NCBI GenBank assembly: GCA_021775755.1
Contig: JAJFHE010000039.1
Coordinates: 304,031-368,030 of the forward strand
From: Hyphomicrobiales bacterium
GTDB lineage: Bacteria; Pseudomonadota; Alphaproteobacteria; Rhizobiales; JAJFHB01
Direction of reading: 5' to 3'
Length of the DNA stretch: 64,000 nucleotides
The translations under genes were made by a program, and so were the position numbers. Under the pieces are notes generated by a model. That model worked only from the letters and a program-made list of their open reading frames with translations, searched no databases and had not been told where the DNA came from. Below, piece by piece: positions 42,421 to 51,388 of the stretch. Every line of letters starts with the position of its first letter. Within the stretch, counting starts at the first letter, position 1.

Positions 42421-43595
42421 CTGGCGACCTCGCTGCAAAGACGTTGACACAGCTGGCCGGGCATCTCGGCGCAGAGCTGGAATGTGACGAACTTGGCATC
42501 GACGACAGCTTGGCGCAGCGGTGTCAGATGGCGCTGGCCGCCATGAAGCAGCCGGCACGGGAGGCGTCCAACGCCAAGCTGATACATGATCTGTTCGCTT
42601 ATCTTGCCTCCCCCGACGAGGTGCTGAAAGACGCGTTGAGCCGGCCGGGGGCGGTGCTACCCCGGGAAAAGTCATGGCACTACAGCGAAACTGCAGACCG
42701 CAATGCCGTGCGCGAACTTGTGGGGGATGTGGGTGACCATACATTCGGCCTCGAAGCGCGCCATGACCATGAGATTGAAAGTCTTCTCGTTCGATTGGGC
42801 GGCGCGGACATTTACGACTTTGGATGCGGGGCGGGGCGGTTCGCGGTTCCCCTGGCCGGGGCGGGCGCCAAAGTGTACTGGACCGACACCAATCCGGTGA
42901 AATCATCGTTCATGCGGTTTCGCGCAGCACGTAACGGCCTCGCGGCGCAGCTCATCGAGGGACAGCCGCCGCCGGGCACGAGCGTTGATGGCATCATTGC
43001 AATGAATGTCCTCGATCATCTGTCGGACCCGGCGGCAACGGCTGGGGAATTGCTCGGCGTATTGCAACCGGACGGCTGGTTTGCCGTTTGGGTATGGTTC
43101 GGTGAAGATGAAGGGCACCATGGCGGACGCGAGGTTGCGCGGGCTGTGTTTGAGGTGCTGGCAAGGCGGTGCCGCATCGAACCGCATCGCGAAACGCTGG
43201 AACGCCCGCTGGAAGTTTTCCGTTTGGGAACCGGGGTCGCGGCACTGATCGACGCTGCGGACATCGATGCTTTGCGTAACATTGCGTTTAGCGAACTCTG
43301 CCCGGCGCGCGCTCATGGGCTCCGGGTTGTCGACGGTCCCGACGAAACTGCGGAGAACCGCAAAGTCGCCATCGCGCCGAAATTCCAGATAAGTCCGCTG
43401 TCGGTCAGTGACGAGGTCGGTTGGCTGATTGGCCGGTGCGACGGTCGCCGAACAGTGGGCGAAATCTGCGATGATGCCAGGAAACAGGAGCTGGAGGTCG
43501 GGGACGTGCAGGACATGCTGCGATTTCTCTGGCAACACAGCCTTATCGATATGAGGAACATATGCCGCATTGAACGTACCGGCGGCACTGCCTAA
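42417..43595 (+). CDS. SAM-dependent methyltransferase with C-terminal PqqD-like domain
   Basis: A 392-residue two-domain protein. The class I methyltransferase core lies at about 105-260 with motif I DIYDFGCGAGRFAVPLAGAG (131-150), WTDTNPV and IIAMNVLDHL. The last ~70 residues (FQISPLSVSDEVGWLIGRCD, then GRRTVGEICDDARKQELEVG) look like a PqqD-type winged helix, the fold that binds leader peptides in many RiPP pathways. The start is probably TTG at 42417, overlapping the radical SAM stop (TTGA) with GGAG upstream; a GTG at 42390 is an alternative. The N-terminal 100 residues are helical and unassigned. Its fused PqqD-like domain is the best hint that the pathway acts on a peptide. Confidence 0.75.
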   Translation: MTGDLAAKTLTQLAGHLGAELECDELGIDDSLAQRCQMALAAMKQPAREASNAKLIHDLFAYLASPDEVLKDALSRPGAVLPREKSWHYSETADRNAVRELVGDVGDHTFGLEARHDHEIESLLVRLGGADIYDFGCGAGRFAVPLAGAGAKVYWTDTNPVKSSFMRFRAARNGLAAQLIEGQPPPGTSVDGIIAMNVLDHLSDPAATAGELLGVLQPDGWFAVWVWFGEDEGHHGGREVARAVFEVLARRCRIEPHRETLERPLEVFRLGTGVAALIDAADIDALRNIAFSELCPARAHGLRVVDGPDETAENRKVAIAPKFQISPLSVSDEVGWLIGRCDGRRTVGEICDDARKQELEVGDVQDMLRFLWQHSLIDMRNICRIERTGGTA

Positions 43596-43653
43596 GTTTG
43601 AATGGACGGGTGGCTAATTTGGTGGTGGCTAACATGGTGTTGGGAGAATTTAA

Positions 43654-43980
43654 ATGACCGACAACAAGCCAACAAAGCTTCAAGGCACAACGCCTGCATC
43701 CGGTGATGCACGGAAATACAAAAAGAAGTTGAGCGCGCTGTTGCTGTCGACCGTGGCGGCAGGTGGCGTGATGAGCATGCTGGGCTGGGAAGCTCAGGCG
43801 CACGGCAATGCGAGCAGTCACCGCAGCGCCGCACCGACGGGCTCCGGCTCCGAGGCACAGCCGCAGGCGCAGTCCCGCTCGCAAATCCGTCTGGAGCCGC
43901 AGATCCGACCGGACTCGATGTCGAGGACGCAAACGGAATCCGCTCCAAAGAACCGGCCCTCCGAAGAAGAGCAGAACTAA
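43654..43980 (+). CDS. Small signal-peptide-bearing protein, candidate substrate of the tailoring enzymes
   Basis: A 108-residue protein following the PqqD-containing methyltransferase by 58 bases on the same strand, with GGGAGA ahead of its ATG. It has a polar N-region of 25 residues (MTDNKPTKLQGTTPASGDAR and basic KYKKK), a hydrophobic segment LSALLLSTVAAGGVMSMLGW, and a likely cleavage site AQA-HG near residue 50. The remaining ~58 residues are Ser/Gln/Arg/Pro-rich without cysteine (two similar units SRSQIRLEP and EPQIRPDS). The long N-region before the hydrophobic stretch is unusual for a plain signal peptide and could be a leader. It may be an ordinary secreted protein; the call as a RiPP-like substrate is inference. 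Confidence 0.5.
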   Translation: MTDNKPTKLQGTTPASGDARKYKKKLSALLLSTVAAGGVMSMLGWEAQAHGNASSHRSAAPTGSGSEAQPQAQSRSQIRLEPQIRPDSMSRTQTESAPKNRPSEEEQN

Positions 43981-44026
43981 ACTTCCGCTGCTTAAGCGTA
44001 AGGGCAGTTGGTGCGTCGCCTGAGGA

Positions 44027-45853
44027 CTAAACACCCTCGTGCGCGGCGATGACTGCCAAGAACGTTTCGGAGAAATCATCGAGTTTGGCGGCGCCGACGC
44101 CGTTGACGTCGGCGAACTCGTCGCGAGTGCGCGGGTGTTTCTTTGCCATGTCGATGAGCGTGCGGTCGGGGAAGATGACGTATGCTGGCACCTGACGCTC
44201 CTTGGCAAGGCGCAGGCGCAGTTCTTTCAACGCCGCAAGCAGCGAGGTCTCCGGGGCCGTGAGCTCCGCGGCCGCTTCCGCAGCCTTTATCTTGCGTTTG
44301 GGCTTGGCGCTTTGCACGTGGTCGGCGTGGTAGTGGAAGGCCTCGTCGCCGCGGATGACCGCTTCGGCGCGTGTGGCGACCGAGAGCCCGCCATAGCCCG
44401 CAATATCCAAATCGAGAAAGCCGCCGGCGACGAGCTGGCGGATGAGCGACTGCCATTCGCGCTTGTCGCGTGCGGTGCCTGAACCGTAGGCGGTGAGCTT
44501 GTCGTGGCGCGCGGTGAGAATCTTTTCGGTCTCCGCACCGCGTAGAATGTCGATGACGTGCGCTGTGCCGAAACGCTCGCCGGAGCCTTTGATCGCGGCG
44601 AAGATTTTCAGCGCATCTTCGGTGCCGTCGGTCAGGCTGACGGGGTCAATGCAGGTGTCGCAGTTGCCGCATGGGTCTGACGGCTCTCCGAAATAGGAGA
44701 GCAGCACCTGGCGCCGGCACGTTGGAGTTTCCGAATAGCCAAGCAACGCGTTGAGCCGCTGGTGCTCGCGGCGCTTGCGGTCTTCGCCCGCATCTTCCTG
44801 TTCGATGAACATGCGGCGCATGCGGATGTCCGCGAGGCCGAACAGCATATGCGCTTCGGATGCCGCGCCATCGCGCCCGGCGCGGCCGATTTCCTGATAA
44901 TAGGCTTCAAGGCTTCCGGGCAGGTCGGTGTGAAAGACGAAGCGCACATCCGCCTTGTCGATACCAAGGCCGAACGCGATGGTCGCGACCATGACGAGAC
45001 CCTGCTCCGTCATGAACGCGTTCTGGTTGGCGTCACGGTCTTCCTTCGCCATGCCGGCGTGATAGGCGCGCGCGTTGACGCCTTCCGATCTCAGGGCTTC
45101 CGCCACTTCTTCGGTTTTCTTGCGCGACAGACAATAGACGATGCCGCTTTCTCCCTCGTGGCGTTCGACGAAGGCGAGAAGCTGCTTTTTCCAGTCCTGT
45201 TTGATTTCGACGGTGAGCTGGATGTTGGGGCGGTCGAAGCCCTGCACCAGCGTTTCGACACGCCCAGCGAAGAGGCGCTGTTCGATATCCGAGCGCGTCG
45301 CCTCGTCCGCCGTGGCGGTGAGGGCGGCGATGGGGGCATCGGGAAAGACGTCGCGCAATTGAGCAAGCGCTTCGTATTCGGGGCGGAAGGCGGGACCCCA
45401 TTGCGAGATGCAGTGCGCCTCGTCAATGGCGATGAGGCGGACGTCGAGTTTCGACAGGGCGGCCAGCATCCGCTCCGTCATCAGCCGTTCGGGCGCAAGA
45501 TAGAGCAGGCGAATGTCACCCGCCGCAACGCGCCGCCATGTGTCGACGTTTTCTTCGCGCTCCTTTGAGGAGTTGATGGTTTCGGCCGCAACGCCCGCGA
45601 GCTTCAGGGCCGAGACCTGGTCGTGCATCAACGCAACCAACGGCGAGACGACGATCGTCAGTCCGCCGCGCACTAGTGCGGGAACTTGAAAGCACATGGA
45701 TTTGCCGGCGCCGGTGGGCATCACCATGAGCACATTGCGCCCGGCCAGCAAGTGATCGACAGCCTCTTCCTGTCCCGGCCGGAAGCCGTCGAAGCCGAAG
45801 ACTTCCTTCAGCACATCGGTCTTCGGATCGGAGTGTGCCCTCTGCGGCAGCAT
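44027..45853 (-). CDS. recQ: ATP-dependent DNA helicase RecQ
   Basis: A 608-residue RecQ helicase. Motif 0 is FGFDGFRPGQEEAVDHLLAG, motif I MPTGAGKSMCF, motif II DEAHCISQWG, motif VI QEIGRAGRDG. The zinc-binding cysteines are CRRQVLLSYFGEP and CGNCDTC. A single HRDC domain ends the protein (FPDRTLIDMAKKHPRTRDEF). It unwinds forks and recombination intermediates. The loop after motif II is GPAFRPEY rather than the GHDFRPEY of E. coli, a variant I associate with alphaproteobacteria. The ATG at 45853 has GAGGA seven bases upstream. It is monocistronic. Confidence 0.9.
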   Translation of the reverse strand: MLPQRAHSDPKTDVLKEVFGFDGFRPGQEEAVDHLLAGRNVLMVMPTGAGKSMCFQVPALVRGGLTIVVSPLVALMHDQVSALKLAGVAAETINSSKEREENVDTWRRVAAGDIRLLYLAPERLMTERMLAALSKLDVRLIAIDEAHCISQWGPAFRPEYEALAQLRDVFPDAPIAALTATADEATRSDIEQRLFAGRVETLVQGFDRPNIQLTVEIKQDWKKQLLAFVERHEGESGIVYCLSRKKTEEVAEALRSEGVNARAYHAGMAKEDRDANQNAFMTEQGLVMVATIAFGLGIDKADVRFVFHTDLPGSLEAYYQEIGRAGRDGAASEAHMLFGLADIRMRRMFIEQEDAGEDRKRREHQRLNALLGYSETPTCRRQVLLSYFGEPSDPCGNCDTCIDPVSLTDGTEDALKIFAAIKGSGERFGTAHVIDILRGAETEKILTARHDKLTAYGSGTARDKREWQSLIRQLVAGGFLDLDIAGYGGLSVATRAEAVIRGDEAFHYHADHVQSAKPKRKIKAAEAAAELTAPETSLLAALKELRLRLAKERQVPAYVIFPDRTLIDMAKKHPRTRDEFADVNGVGAAKLDDFSETFLAVIAAHEGV

Positions 45854-46007
45854 GCGGCCATCCTCGGGAGAATCGGCGGGTTCACCTGCTACCGGGATAC
45901 ACGAGTGCGCCGGTGCGGCGAAAATCACCAAAGGTTGTATTTTCTTGATTTATACACGTTTATGGTTTAGGTGCGACAGGAAAAGACAAAAGGAACAGAA
46001 ACTACAG

Positions 46008-46594
46008 ATGACTTCAAATTGTGAAATCCGTGCCTCCTACGATGAGGCAGGGATCGTTGTTTATCAGGCTTACCGTCCGGAAATCGGCAGCTATGCAGCC
46101 GAAAACGGGCGTTTCGGTCCGGGTTCAAATTTACCCGGATGACGTGGATAAAACCGAGTTTCGGCTGGATGCTCTATCGCTGCGGCTACGGTTACAAGAC
46201 CGGCCAGGAAGTGGTGCTGCGCATCAAGATTCGCCATGAAGGCTGGCTTGAGGCGCTGTCGAACGGCGTACTCAGCCACTACGACCGCAAAGTGCACGAC
46301 GACAAGCACGCATTTGAGCAAACCCTGAAAGCGAGTGACTGCCGTGTGCAGTGGGACCCGGACCGCACGCTTGGCCTTGAGCGCATGGAACGGCGTGCAA
46401 TTCAGGTTGGGCTGCGCGGCAGCCTTACCGCGGCCTATGCGAAGGAGTGGATCCTCGGCATCGAGGATGTTTCAGCGCTTGCGCATGCCATTAAACGCTC
46501 CGTTGCATCGGGCGCCGATCTTCCCGAAGTCCCTGAAGAGCGCATCTACGATGTGCCGGACAACATCCGCACACGCCTTGGCATGGGTTCATGA
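46008..46594 (+). pseudogene. DUF4291 family protein interrupted by a one-base frameshift
   Basis: The first part (46008 to about 46124) encodes MTSNCEIRASYDEAGIVVYQ and AYRPEIGSYAAENGRFGPG, the normal start of DUF4291. The second part (from 46139) encodes MTWIKPSFGWMLYRCGYGYK and the rest of the domain to 46594. They are in different frames. Adding one T in GGGTTCAAATTTACC (around 46121-46135) would join them as GFKFTRMTWIKPSFGWM, as expected for the family. So a single-base deletion in a short T run separates two intact halves. It is either a recent pseudogene, a sequencing error or a slippage site. The function of DUF4291 is unknown. Confidence 0.8.
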
Positions 46595-46648
46595 CCCGGC
46601 CCTTGGGAGGGGATGCATTGTTGCGGGCAATATGCCAAATTGGCGCCC

Positions 46649-46813
46649 ATGACAGATGACAAATCCAAATCGGACGAGCCCACTCAACAAGAACTCGCCC
46701 AGCGTCTGGCCGAAATTGCCAGGCGCAAGGAACAAGCGCCTCAGGAGTCTCATGCGCAACGGGTAAAGCGGCTCGCAAAGGGCCGGTTTGCCGGCAAAGG
46801 GCCGGCCCGATAA
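46649..46813 (+). CDS. Small hypothetical protein (54 aa)
   Basis: A possible 54-residue polar, helical protein (MTDDKSKSDEPTQQELAQRL at the start, RVKRLAKGRFAGKGPAR at the end). It has an acidic N-half and a very basic C-terminus, without signal or membrane segment. The ribosome-binding site is weak. It lies 54 bases after the DUF4291 gene. Composition is plausible for a real small cytosolic protein, but nothing else confirms it. Confidence 0.4.
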   Translation: MTDDKSKSDEPTQQELAQRLAEIARRKEQAPQESHAQRVKRLAKGRFAGKGPAR

Positions 46814-46832
46814 CTCCCCCGCGAATAGCGGC

Positions 46833-47297
46833 TTAAAGTCCGAGGTCCGAGAGACCCGGGTGGTCGTCGGGGCGGCGGCCGAGTGGCCAGTGATATTTGC
46901 GGTCTGACCCGGCTATCGGCAGATCGTTGATGCTGGCGATGCGCCTGCGCATAAGGCCGTGCTCGTCAAACTCCCAGTTTTCGTTGCCGTAGGAGCGGAA
47001 CCACTGGCCGCCGTCGTCATGCCATTCATAGGCGAAGCGCACGGCGATGCGGTTGGCGTTGTGGGTCCACACTTCCTTGATGAGCCGGTAGTCGAGCTCG
47101 CGCGCCCATTTGCGGGTGAGGAACGCCTCGATATCACTGCGCCCCTGCAGGAACTCCGCGCGGTTGCGCCAGATGCTGTCTTCCGTGTAGGCGAGTGCGA
47201 CCTTTGCCGGATCGCGGCCGTTCCAGCCGTCTTCGGCCATGCGTGCTTTCTGGGCGGCGGTTTCGTCGGTAAAAGGCGGCAGCGGCGGGCGGCTCAT
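46833..47297 (-). CDS. NTF2-like protein, DUF1348 family
   Basis: A 154-residue protein of the NTF2-like superfamily with the DUF1348 pattern: [18 protein letters not shown] [20 protein letters not shown] near 38-57, [39 protein letters not shown] and [20 protein letters not shown]. Nearly the whole protein is this domain. Members are small cone-shaped proteins with a ligand pocket and unknown reactions. The ATG at 47297 gives the usual N-terminus. It is divergent from the flavin demethylase gene across 141 bases. Confidence 0.78.
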   Translation of the reverse strand: MSRPPLPPFTDETAAQKARMAEDGWNGRDPAKVALAYTEDSIWRNRAEFLQGRSDIEAFLTRKWARELDYRLIKEVWTHNANRIAVRFAYEWHDDGGQWFRSYGNENWEFDEHGLMRRRIASINDLPIAGSDRKYHWPLGRRPDDHPGLSDLGL

Positions 47298-47438
47298 GGC
47301 GGTGTTCCCTTGGCATGTGAACGGTCGTTCGTAGATAGGGCGAAGCGTGGCGATCCACCAATAAAGGTTTTGTGAAACCTGCCGATTCGAGCGACCATGG
47401 CAGCGGCAGGCTAGGGCCGGGACCCTGGGGAGAGTGGT

Positions 47439-49481
47439 ATGGCACGTTACGAAGCTCTTTTCGAACCGCTTCAAATCAGGAAGCTGACGATCCGCAACCG
47501 GTTTTTGTCGACCAGTCACTCTCCAGCCTATGCGGAGAAGGGTGTCATTACCGAGCGCTATATCCGCTATCACGAAGAAAAAGCGAAGGGCGGTGTCGGG
47601 CTCACGCAGTTCGGCGGTGCCACGACCGTATCGCCTGAAAACTCAACCTATTACGGTCAGGTGAACGGTGCGGTCGACGAGGTGATCCCGAGCTACCGCG
47701 AAATGGCCGCGGCGGTTCACAAACACGGGGCGGCCTGTATGGTGCAGCTCACCCATGGCGGGCGGCGTGAGCGCTGGGACAAAGCCAACTGGCTGCCGAC
47801 CTATTCGGCCTCGTGCCGGCGCGAACTTGTGCACGGCTCGTTTCCCGTCGAAATGGAAGATCACGACATCAACCGGACGATTGCCGACTATGCAGCGGCG
47901 GCAAGGCGGGTGCGCGACGGCGATGTGGACGGGGCTGAAATTTCCGCCCAGGCCGGCACGCTGATCGAGCAGTTCTGGTCGCCGGCCACAAACTTCCGAT
48001 CGGACGGTTACGGCGGTTCGCTTGAGAACCGCATGCGGTATGGCCTTGAAGTATTCGAGGCGGTGCGCAAGGCCGTTGGAGACGACTTTGTCGTCGGCAT
48101 CCGCATGCCCGGCGATGAAATGCTGAAAGACGGTCTCACCCAGGATGATTGTATCGCCATCGCCGCTGCCCATGCGGCGAGCGGCCTGATCGATTTCATA
48201 TCGGTCGTCGGGGCGCATGGTGCGACCGTGAAAGGCGAGGCGAAGATCTGGCCGACCATGTGGGTGCCGTCGGCGGGGTACCTCAAGCTGGCCAAGGCGA
48301 TCCGCGATGAAGTGTCGATCCCGATCTTTCATGCAACACGCATCACCGACGCGGCGACGGCGGAATATGCGGTGAAGGAAGGTTATCTGGACATGGTCGG
48401 CATGACCCGTTCAGGCATTGCCGATCCGCACCACATCACCAAGCTCGCCGAGGGCCGCGAGGCGGAAATCCGCCCGTGCGTCGGCGTTGGATATTGCGTC
48501 GACCGTGTCATCTCCGGCCAGGACGCGCTGTGCGCACACAATGTGGCGGCGGGGCGCGAGCTGCACATCCCTCAGGTCATTGCGCAAACGGCGGGCGAGA
48601 AGAAGCAAGTGGCGGTTGTCGGCGGCGGGCCGGGCGGGCTCGAAGCGGCGCGCGTATCGGCCGCACGCGGTCACAGGGTGACGCTATTCGAGGCGACATC
48701 GAAACTTGGCGGGCAGCTTGAACTTGCCGCCAGGGCGACGTGGCGCCAAGGCATCGCGGGCATTGCTGCCTGGCTTGGCGATGAAATGGAACGCCTCGGG
48801 GTCGATGTGAGGTTCAATACGCTGGCGGAGGCCGGCGACGTCATGAAGCTGCGGCCCGATACTGTCATTGTCGCGACCGGTGGATTGCCGAATGCCGGCT
48901 TTTTCGAGGGCAGAGAGCTTGCGGTTACCTCCTGGGACATTCTTTCCGGCAGCGTTGCCGTGGGCGAAGACATCCTGTTGTTCGATGAGCATGGCGGTTA
49001 CACGGGGCTGTCATGCGCCGAGTTTGCCGCATCGAAGGGCGCCCGGGTCGCCATGGTGACCCCTGAGGGAGCGCCCGGGCGCGAGCTTGGCGGCACAAAC
49101 CTTGGTGCTTATCTGAGCGAGATCTACGGTCATGGCGTCACCGTGCAGCCGAACACGCGGCTCACCACCGTGCAGAGGTCCGGCAACAAGCTCAAAGCCA
49201 CCTTGCAGAACATTTACAGCGATGCGCAAACCGAAGTGGAGGTCGATCAGGTTATCGGCGAGCACGGTACACTGCCGAACGATGACCTCTATCTGACGCT
49301 CAAACCACGCTCGCGCAATCTTGGCGAGGCCGACCTTCGGGCGATGGCAGATTACACTGCCCAGACCATAGATACGAACTCGAAAGGGGAGTTTTTCCTC
49401 TACCGCGTCGGCGATGCCTGGACGAGCCGCAACATGCATGCCGCAATGCTCGATGCGATGCGCATCTGTATGCATGTCTAA
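47439..49481 (+). CDS. Old-yellow-enzyme/NADH oxidoreductase fusion, DgcA or N-methylproline demethylase-like
   Basis: A 680-residue flavoprotein of the trimethylamine dehydrogenase/2,4-dienoyl-CoA reductase class. It has an FMN barrel (about 1-340; [34 protein letters not shown]), an iron-sulfur segment (about 343-365) and an FAD/NAD part ([16 protein letters not shown] near 391). Relatives demethylate dimethylglycine, stachydrine or N-methylproline and release formaldehyde. The cluster segment is CVGVGYC...CAHN: the second of the four usual cysteines is Val. This Cys-poor pattern fits my memory of the DgcA-like group. The role agrees with betaine breakdown in the window's first 8 kb and with fhs at its end. 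Confidence 0.78.
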   Translation: MARYEALFEPLQIRKLTIRNRFLSTSHSPAYAEKGVITERYIRYHEEKAKGGVGLTQFGGATTVSPENSTYYGQVNGAVDEVIPSYREMAAAVHKHGAACMVQLTHGGRRERWDKANWLPTYSASCRRELVHGSFPVEMEDHDINRTIADYAAAARRVRDGDVDGAEISAQAGTLIEQFWSPATNFRSDGYGGSLENRMRYGLEVFEAVRKAVGDDFVVGIRMPGDEMLKDGLTQDDCIAIAAAHAASGLIDFISVVGAHGATVKGEAKIWPTMWVPSAGYLKLAKAIRDEVSIPIFHATRITDAATAEYAVKEGYLDMVGMTRSGIADPHHITKLAEGREAEIRPCVGVGYCVDRVISGQDALCAHNVAAGRELHIPQVIAQTAGEKKQVAVVGGGPGGLEAARVSAARGHRVTLFEATSKLGGQLELAARATWRQGIAGIAAWLGDEMERLGVDVRFNTLAEAGDVMKLRPDTVIVATGGLPNAGFFEGRELAVTSWDILSGSVAVGEDILLFDEHGGYTGLSCAEFAASKGARVAMVTPEGAPGRELGGTNLGAYLSEIYGHGVTVQPNTRLTTVQRSGNKLKATLQNIYSDAQTEVEVDQVIGEHGTLPNDDLYLTLKPRSRNLGEADLRAMADYTAQTIDTNSKGEFFLYRVGDAWTSRNMHAAMLDAMRICMHV

Positions 49482-49497
49482 ACTCGAAGGAGGGGGC

Positions 49498-49878
49498 ATG
49501 ACGCGCAGGCTGTTTGTGAACGGAACCTTGATGCGGGGATTGGCGCTTCATCATAACCTTGAGGGAGCGGCGTTTCTCGGCGAGTTCAATACAGCGCCAA
49601 TCTATCGTCTTTATTCGATTGGAGATGTTCATCCAGGAATGTTCGAGGTCGACACCGGCGGCGTGTCCGTTGCCGGCGAGTATTACGAAATGAGCGAGGA
49701 GGTCTGGGCCCGGGTGGAAGCAGGCGAGCCGCCGCATCTTTACTGCGGTCCAATTGCGCTGGAAACGGGAGAGATCGTGGACGGAATCCTGTTTCCGCGC
49801 GAAATCGCGGAGGCGGAGCACAAGGACATTTCAGAGTTCGGCAGCTGGCGGCGCTACGTTGGCGAGAACACCGCCTGA
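49498..49878 (+). CDS. Stand-alone allophanate-hydrolase C-terminal/GGCT-like domain protein
   Basis: A 126-residue protein. The start MTRRLFVNGTLMRGLALHHN with GEFNTAPIYRLYSIGDVHPG is the gamma-glutamylcyclotransferase-like fold found as the C-terminal domain of allophanate hydrolase (AtzF). Here it is encoded alone, after AAGGAGGGGGC, 16 bases downstream of the demethylase gene and convergent (9 bases) with an amidase-signature gene. In AtzF an amidase-signature domain and this domain are fused, so the pair here looks like an unfused equivalent with changed chemistry, or a GGCT-type enzyme. Function uncertain. Confidence 0.65.
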   Translation: MTRRLFVNGTLMRGLALHHNLEGAAFLGEFNTAPIYRLYSIGDVHPGMFEVDTGGVSVAGEYYEMSEEVWARVEAGEPPHLYCGPIALETGEIVDGILFPREIAEAEHKDISEFGSWRRYVGENTA

Positions 49879-49887
49879 TGCAATCTG

Positions 49888-51312
49888 TCACAATGCAGGC
49901 CGGCGCGCGGGACAGTCGAGCCAGGGTACGGCCCGCTCAAGCGCGCGGCCAAGCTGGAATACGCGCGCATCGTCATAGCTGCGGGCGACAATCTGAATGC
50001 CTGTCGGCAGGCCGTTCGAGGCGATGCCATTGGGAACGGCGAGAACAGGCAGGCGGCTCAGCATGTTGAAGGGATGGCTGAGGACCCAGCCGAAATCCGT
50101 GTCTATCTCGCATCCGCCCACCGTAACCGTCTCCCAGGGTTTGGCATCGGCACGCACTTCGTGGGTGGCGACGGCCGGACAGATCATGGCGTCGTAGGTG
50201 TCGAGCACCGGTGCCAGTTCAACGTACATGGCGGCGGCGGTTTCGTAGCTCGCCAGAAATGCCTCCGCATCGGAACGGCCCGCCTTTTCCCCGTAATAGA
50301 TGTTGTAGTCGCACAGCCGGTCGCCGTATTGCTCGAGACTGCGCGCAAGGTCACGGCCGAACAGGTGATCGAGATAGGCGATGGCCGAAGTTGTCACTTC
50401 GGGGCCCCAGCCGAGCCCGATTTCGTCGACGCTCGCACCGAGGCTGCGTAGCACATCGGCCGTTTGTAAGAGAGCATCGCGGACTTCAGGCGCGATTGTG
50501 GCGAACCCGAGGTCTGGAGAAAGCGCAACCTTCCAACCTTTCACGTTCGGGTACTCGAGGGGCAGATCGATGTCTTCGCGCAAGGTTGCAATGTCGCCTG
50601 GGTGCGGGCCGGACATGACATTCGTCATCAAGGCACAGTCGCCCACAGTGCGGGCCAGCGGCCCAACCTGGCTGTAGAAATCGAGATTGAATGGCGGTGT
50701 GCCTGGAACGCGGCCATAGGGCGGTTTGTATCCGACGACACCGCAACATGCGGCGGGCACGCGGATCGAGCCGGCAATGTCTGAACCTGTCGCAAGTGTC
50801 GTCATGCCGGCGGCCAGAGCCGCGGCCGAGCCCCCCGATGAACCGCCGGACGTAAATTCCGTGTTCCATGGCGTGCCCGTCGCGCCGAACAGTTTGCTGC
50901 AGGTGACGCCGGCACTGCAAAACTCCGGTGTGGTGGTTTTGGCAATGAGGATCGCGCCGGCATCCAGCAGCCGCTGGCAGGCGGTGTTCGTTGTGTCTGC
51001 TACATTGTGCTCCCACACCAGGGACGCATGGGTGGTGCGCTTGCTGGCAATGTCGTGAATGTCTTTGACAGCCAGTGTCAGGCCTTCAAGCGGCCGCGCG
51101 ATTGCGCTTTTTGAGGCATAGACTGCCTCGGCCTTCTTAGCCTGTGCCAGCGCCTCACCTGCATAGGTGTCGGTCAGCGCATTAACGCGAGGCTCGACGG
51201 CCTCGGCGCGGGCGAGTTGTGCTTGCACGATGTCGAGGGGTGACAGCTCACCGGTCTTGAATAGTTCAAGGGCCCGGTGTCCTGGCAGGTAGCAGAGATC
51301 GAGCTCGTCCAA
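49888..51312 (-). CDS. Amidase-signature family hydrolase
   Basis: A 474-residue amidase. The catalytic triad is Lys83 (LTLAVKDIHD), cis-Ser158 (TSGGSSGGSAAALAAG) and nucleophile Ser182 (GSDIAGSIRVPAACC). It is full length and has no signal peptide. The C-terminal half carries YGEKAGRSDAEAFLASYETA and a DTFGWVLSHPFNMLSRLPVL-like segment that shapes the pocket. It hydrolyses an amide to acid plus ammonia or amine. It is 76 bases downstream of a Pot-type binding protein gene on the same strand, so it may act on the imported compound. It converges with the AtzF-C-like gene. Confidence 0.84.
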   Translation of the reverse strand: MDELDLCYLPGHRALELFKTGELSPLDIVQAQLARAEAVEPRVNALTDTYAGEALAQAKKAEAVYASKSAIARPLEGLTLAVKDIHDIASKRTTHASLVWEHNVADTTNTACQRLLDAGAILIAKTTTPEFCSAGVTCSKLFGATGTPWNTEFTSGGSSGGSAAALAAGMTTLATGSDIAGSIRVPAACCGVVGYKPPYGRVPGTPPFNLDFYSQVGPLARTVGDCALMTNVMSGPHPGDIATLREDIDLPLEYPNVKGWKVALSPDLGFATIAPEVRDALLQTADVLRSLGASVDEIGLGWGPEVTTSAIAYLDHLFGRDLARSLEQYGDRLCDYNIYYGEKAGRSDAEAFLASYETAAAMYVELAPVLDTYDAMICPAVATHEVRADAKPWETVTVGGCEIDTDFGWVLSHPFNMLSRLPVLAVPNGIASNGLPTGIQIVARSYDDARVFQLGRALERAVPWLDCPARRPAL

Positions 51313-51388
51313 AATTCTCCGTCCCGATCATGCTGGAAGGGGCCGGGGCGGCACTGGCGCGGCCACCCCGGCATATCGGTGTCGCGGA

